Part shown: positions 5,883 to 8,298 of the stretch, in pieces
Layout: every line of letters starts with the position of its first letter
Numbering within the stretch: position 1 is the stretch's first letter
Assembly (NCBI GenBank): GCA_013203755.1
Contig: JABMPI010000591.1
Span: 1-8,298 of the forward strand
Origin: Bacteroidota bacterium
GTDB lineage: Bacteria > Bacteroidota > Bacteroidia > Bacteroidales > Prolixibacteraceae
Length of the DNA: 8,298 bases
Reading direction: 5' to 3'
Made by a program: the position numbers and the translations under genes
Notes under the pieces: model-generated
Seen by the model: only the letters and a program-made list of their open reading frames with translations
The model's database searches: none
Told to the model about the DNA's origin: nothing

Positions 5883-7862
5883 ATGCAAAATAAACCGGAA
5901 CTTCTTTTACCCGTTGGAAATATTGAATCGTTTTATGCCGCCCTGCAAGGTGGTGCCGATGCCATTTATTTAGGATTAAAACAATTTAATGCCCGTGGCA
6001 GAGCTAAAAACTTTACAAATTCACAACTTCAACCTCTGTTAAAAGAGGCGAAAAAAAGAAACGTTCTGGTGTATATTACCTTAAATACGGTAATTAAAAA
6101 CAGCGAAATTTCTGAGTTGCTTGATTATTTGCATTTTCTTAATCTTTCCAGAGTCGACGGAATTATCATTCAGGATTGGGGAGTATATTTTCTTGCTAAA
6201 AAGTTTTTCCCAAAGTTAAGTATTCATGCCAGTACACAGTTAGGAATTCATAATTCTTTGGGTGCAAATTATTCCGAAAGGGTAGGTTTCGACCGTGTAG
6301 TTCTTGCACGCGAATTAACATTAAGAGAACTTCAAACCATTTGCAAAAAAAGCAAAGTTGAAACCGAGGTTTTTATTCATGGTGCACTTTGTTATTCGTT
6401 TTCGGGAATGTGTTTGTACAGTAGTTATTCCGGCGGGCGAGGAGCGAACCGTGGATTATGCACACAACCATGCCGACGTACTTATTCAGCAAGAAAAAAA
6501 GACCAGTATCTTTTTAATTTGAAAGATAATCAGATGATCGATTCGGTTGATTATTTGGTAAAAATGGGAGTAACCAGCCTGATAATAGAAGGGCGGATGA
6601 AGTCGGGTGAATATACTTTTCGGGTAGCAAAAGCGTATCGAATAGCATTGGATGACAAACAAAATATACACGAGGCAAAAGAATTATTAGACTTGGATTT
6701 TGGTCGTGAAAAAACCAGCTATTTTCTTGGGAAAGATGTACGAAGTGCCGTTTCAAACAAAACAGTTGCAGGAGTATTATTGGGGAAGGTGAGTAAAGTT
6801 TACGATTCCGCTGTTATATTTTCATCGAAAATGAAAGTGGAGCCGGGTTTTCGTTTAAGGTTTCATATTCCAAATACCGAGAAACAGAAACCCGTAATAG
6901 TACGTTCGGTTGAATTTGAAAATGGTTTGTATATGATTGATACGGGTGAAAAAAGAATAAGACCCAATAGTGAAGTTTATTTGTCTGGAATAAGTGATAT
7001 TAAATTTCCTTCGAAACTGAACGAATCGGGTTCGAGAAAGCCAGAGCAACTTTCACAAGTATTTAAAAGTAAGATACTCTCTGAATTGATTGCAAAACCG
7101 GCACAAAAAAGCGAGGAGTTTTATTTTCGAATTAGTTCAATGGAGTGGCTTCTAAAAATGAATTTGAATGAGTTGGATGGATTGTTTCTAAATTTCTCAA
7201 AAATAACATGGAGTAGGTTTGATCCTGATCTTCCTATTATTCAGACATTCAAAAATAAAATATATGTTGAGTTACCTAAGTTTATTCAGGAAGATGCAAT
7301 TGATTATTATTCGGCTTTAATTGCAAAAATGCTTAAAAGCGGAATTCGAAATTTTGTAATCAGTCATCTTTCGCAAAAAGAATTGATTCCTGAAAATTGC
7401 CGAATTATTGCCAACGAAAATGTTTACGTATTTAACGATGCAGCTTCAAAGTGTATAACAAGCGAAGGGATAACGGATTTCAGTTATCCACAGGAAATTG
7501 ACTTTGAGACACTATTCTCATTGAAAAACAAAAACGGAATTGTGCCTGTTTATTTTCATCCAGAGCTGTTTCATTCGCGCATGCCCATTGCAATGGAAAA
7601 TGAGAATGAACTAAAAGATGATACAGATCTACAATTAAAAAGATATCGAAGAAATGGAATAACTTCAATTGTGCCCAATCGGCCTGTCGCCATTTTTCAA
7701 TCGAAAAATAAATTAAAAAGCAATGGGTTTTATCGGTACTTAATAGATGTGAGTTACGAAACACCATCAAAAAATCGAATGAAAACCTTAAAATCGCGTT
7801 TAATGCGTTCGGAGCAAATTCATCCATCAACTACTTTTAATTTTGTAAAAGGAATGAAGTAG
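5883..7862 (+). CDS. U32 family protein, probable RNA-hydroxylase type (RlhA-like)
   Basis: The family is labelled 'peptidase U32', but characterised members such as RlhA (23S rRNA C2501), TrhP (tRNA uridine-34) and UbiU/UbiV (ubiquinone) support hydroxylations, and UbiU/UbiV hold a [4Fe-4S] cluster. Seen here, counting from ATG 5883: ELLLPVGN (6-13), GGADAIYLGLKQFNAR (23-38), HASTQ (115-119), LAREL (141-145), and the core signature EVFIHGALCYSFSGMC to NRGLCTQPCRRTY with C170, C177, C193 and C197 as candidate cluster ligands. These are followed by LKDN (213-216) and IEGRMKSGEYT (235-245). The C-terminal half has a second U32/DUF3656-like region with the PVYFHPELFHSRMPI motif near 555-570. At 659 residues it is close to RlhA (about 650) and much longer than TrhP (about 450). 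The in-frame TTG at 5865 would add six residues but lies inside the predicted promoter, and the ATG fits the family N-terminus. It is monocistronic, divergent from the ATPase and convergent with rho. The exact substrate is not proven. Confidence 0.9.
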   Translation: MQNKPELLLPVGNIESFYAALQGGADAIYLGLKQFNARGRAKNFTNSQLQPLLKEAKKRNVLVYITLNTVIKNSEISELLDYLHFLNLSRVDGIIIQDWGVYFLAKKFFPKLSIHASTQLGIHNSLGANYSERVGFDRVVLARELTLRELQTICKKSKVETEVFIHGALCYSFSGMCLYSSYSGGRGANRGLCTQPCRRTYSARKKDQYLFNLKDNQMIDSVDYLVKMGVTSLIIEGRMKSGEYTFRVAKAYRIALDDKQNIHEAKELLDLDFGREKTSYFLGKDVRSAVSNKTVAGVLLGKVSKVYDSAVIFSSKMKVEPGFRLRFHIPNTEKQKPVIVRSVEFENGLYMIDTGEKRIRPNSEVYLSGISDIKFPSKLNESGSRKPEQLSQVFKSKILSELIAKPAQKSEEFYFRISSMEWLLKMNLNELDGLFLNFSKITWSRFDPDLPIIQTFKNKIYVELPKFIQEDAIDYYSALIAKMLKSGIRNFVISHLSQKELIPENCRIIANENVYVFNDAASKCITSEGITDFSYPQEIDFETLFSLKNKNGIVPVYFHPELFHSRMPIAMENENELKDDTDLQLKRYRRNGITSIVPNRPVAIFQSKNKLKSNGFYRYLIDVSYETPSKNRMKTLKSRLMRSEQIHPSTTFNFVKGMK

Positions 7863-7891
7863 GGTGCAGCAATTTCCGAATCCCTGAAAAG

Positions 7892-7913
7892 ATGGCGAAT
7901 TGGAATTCGCCAT
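7892..7913. repeat. 22-bp palindrome in the U32/rho convergent spacer
   Basis: ATGGCGAATT (7892-7901) and AATTCGCCAT (7904-7913) are exact reverse complements around GG. It sits 29 bp after the U32 stop codon. In RNA it would form a stable short hairpin on either strand, but the plus-strand side is followed by ACCCAAGTTT with no proper U tract, so it is not a standard terminator. It may protect the U32 mRNA 3' end, or be one copy of a dispersed palindromic repeat. Confidence 0.6.
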
Positions 7914-7928
7914 ACCCAAGTTTAAAAC

Positions 7929-7961
7929 AAAAAAAAGCAGGTCATAAAAAATAACCTGCTT
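7929..7961 (-). terminator. Rho-independent terminator of rho
   Basis: The stem is AAGCAGGT (7935-7942) with ACCTGCTT (7954-7961), around an 11-nt loop. On the minus strand it is followed by a U run (complement of the A run 7929-7936, partly inside the stem). It starts 23 nt after the rho stop codon. On the plus strand the following CAATTTATA is only mildly T-rich, so any stop for the convergent U32 transcript would be weak. Confidence 0.8.
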
Positions 7962-7984
7962 CAATTTATATCGTATTTTTCTTA

Positions 7985-8298
7985 TTATCCGTCGTTCATC
8001 GAAGTTAAAAATTCTTCCATTGAATTGGCACGCATTAATCTGGTTTTCATAAATTCCATAGCTTCTATTGCATTCATACCTCCAAGGTAGTGGCGTAAAA
8101 CCCACAATTTGGCTAGTACTTCTTTCGAGAATAGTAAATCTTCGCGACGTGTGCTTGAAGTTGGAATATCAACAGCAGGGAATATTCGTTTATTCGAAAG
8201 CTTCCTGTCCAGTTGTAATTCCATGTTACCGGTTCCTTTAAATTCTTCGAAAATAACCTCGTCCATTTTGGAACCAGTTTCGGTTAATGCAGTCGAAA
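7985..8298 (-). CDS. rho: Transcription termination factor Rho, C-terminal end (partial)
   Basis: The reading frame enters from the right edge and ends at TAA (7987-7985), giving about 104 residues. Rho is the hexameric RNA-dependent ATPase/helicase that ends transcription at factor-dependent sites. The visible segment begins STALTETGSKMDEVIFEEFKG, the end of the RecA-like ATPase core, then GTGNMELQLDRKLSNKRIFP and AVDIPTSSTRRED. GTGNMEL, the LDR segment and STRRED are strong Rho signatures near the C-terminus. The final helices (KLWVLRHYLGGMNAIEAMEFMKTRL) are typical of the family. An ATG at 8266 encodes the Met of SKMDEV and is internal, not a start. Walker motifs and the RNA-binding N-terminal domain are outside the window. 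The gene converges on the U32 gene with 122 bp between stop codons. Confidence 0.97.
   Translation of the reverse strand, partial: STALTETGSKMDEVIFEEFKGTGNMELQLDRKLSNKRIFPAVDIPTSSTRREDLLFSKEVLAKLWVLRHYLGGMNAIEAMEFMKTRLMRANSMEEFLTSMNDG

Noticed and set aside
7480..8105. Two minus-strand open frames of 116 and 92 codons overlapping the U32 3' end and rho
   Set aside because: The first is antisense to U32 coding sequence. The second runs out of frame through the Rho C-terminus and across its terminator. Neither looks like a protein.
1..8298. Mobile element, CRISPR array, defence island or toxin-antitoxin module
   Set aside because: No transposase, integrase, regular repeat array, cas or known toxin pair is present. 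The stand-alone ATPase alone is not enough to call a defence system.

Overview
The window looks like a chromosomal segment of a Bacteroidota bacterium, probably an anaerobic or facultative marine Bacteroidales/Marinilabiliales type. The evidence is the AT-rich DNA, the lack of convincing Shine-Dalgarno sites, two intergenic matches to the Bacteroidota -7 promoter consensus TAnnTTTG, the style of the AAA_14/DUF4143 ATPase and U32 proteins, and a single-chain pyruvate:ferredoxin oxidoreductase. The order-level placement is a guess from protein style.

Layout from left to right. Positions 1-129 (+) hold the last 42 residues of a response-regulator receiver domain, probably the end of a hybrid sensor kinase. 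Four bases later comes a degraded small gene (134-683, +) with an apparent one-base insertion right after its ATG and an in-frame stop at 252. A short spacer leads to a strong terminator (774-808) that ends the leftward gene nifJ (832-4383, -), encoding an 1183-residue pyruvate:ferredoxin oxidoreductase with all three [4Fe-4S] ligand sets and the thiamine diphosphate site intact. Upstream of nifJ on the same strand, 53 bp away, is an AAA_14/DUF4143 ATPase (4437-5612, -) whose Walker B motif reads D-Q instead of D-E. A 270-bp divergent intergenic region follows, with one TAnnTTTG promoter facing each way and a small operator-like dyad. Next is a 659-residue U32-family protein (5883-7862, +), in length and motifs like the RNA-hydroxylase type (RlhA). 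A convergent spacer carries a 22-bp palindrome and the terminator of rho, whose last ~104 codons (7985-8298, -) run off the window.

The genes do not form one pathway. NifJ is core anaerobic carbon metabolism, Rho and the U32 protein belong to RNA metabolism, and the ATPase is of unknown role. I do not see a convincing undescribed system. The points most worth a second look are the Gln in the ATPase Walker B motif, that gene's possible co-transcription with nifJ, and the doubly broken gene beside the receiver domain. No tRNA, rRNA, insertion sequence or CRISPR array was seen.
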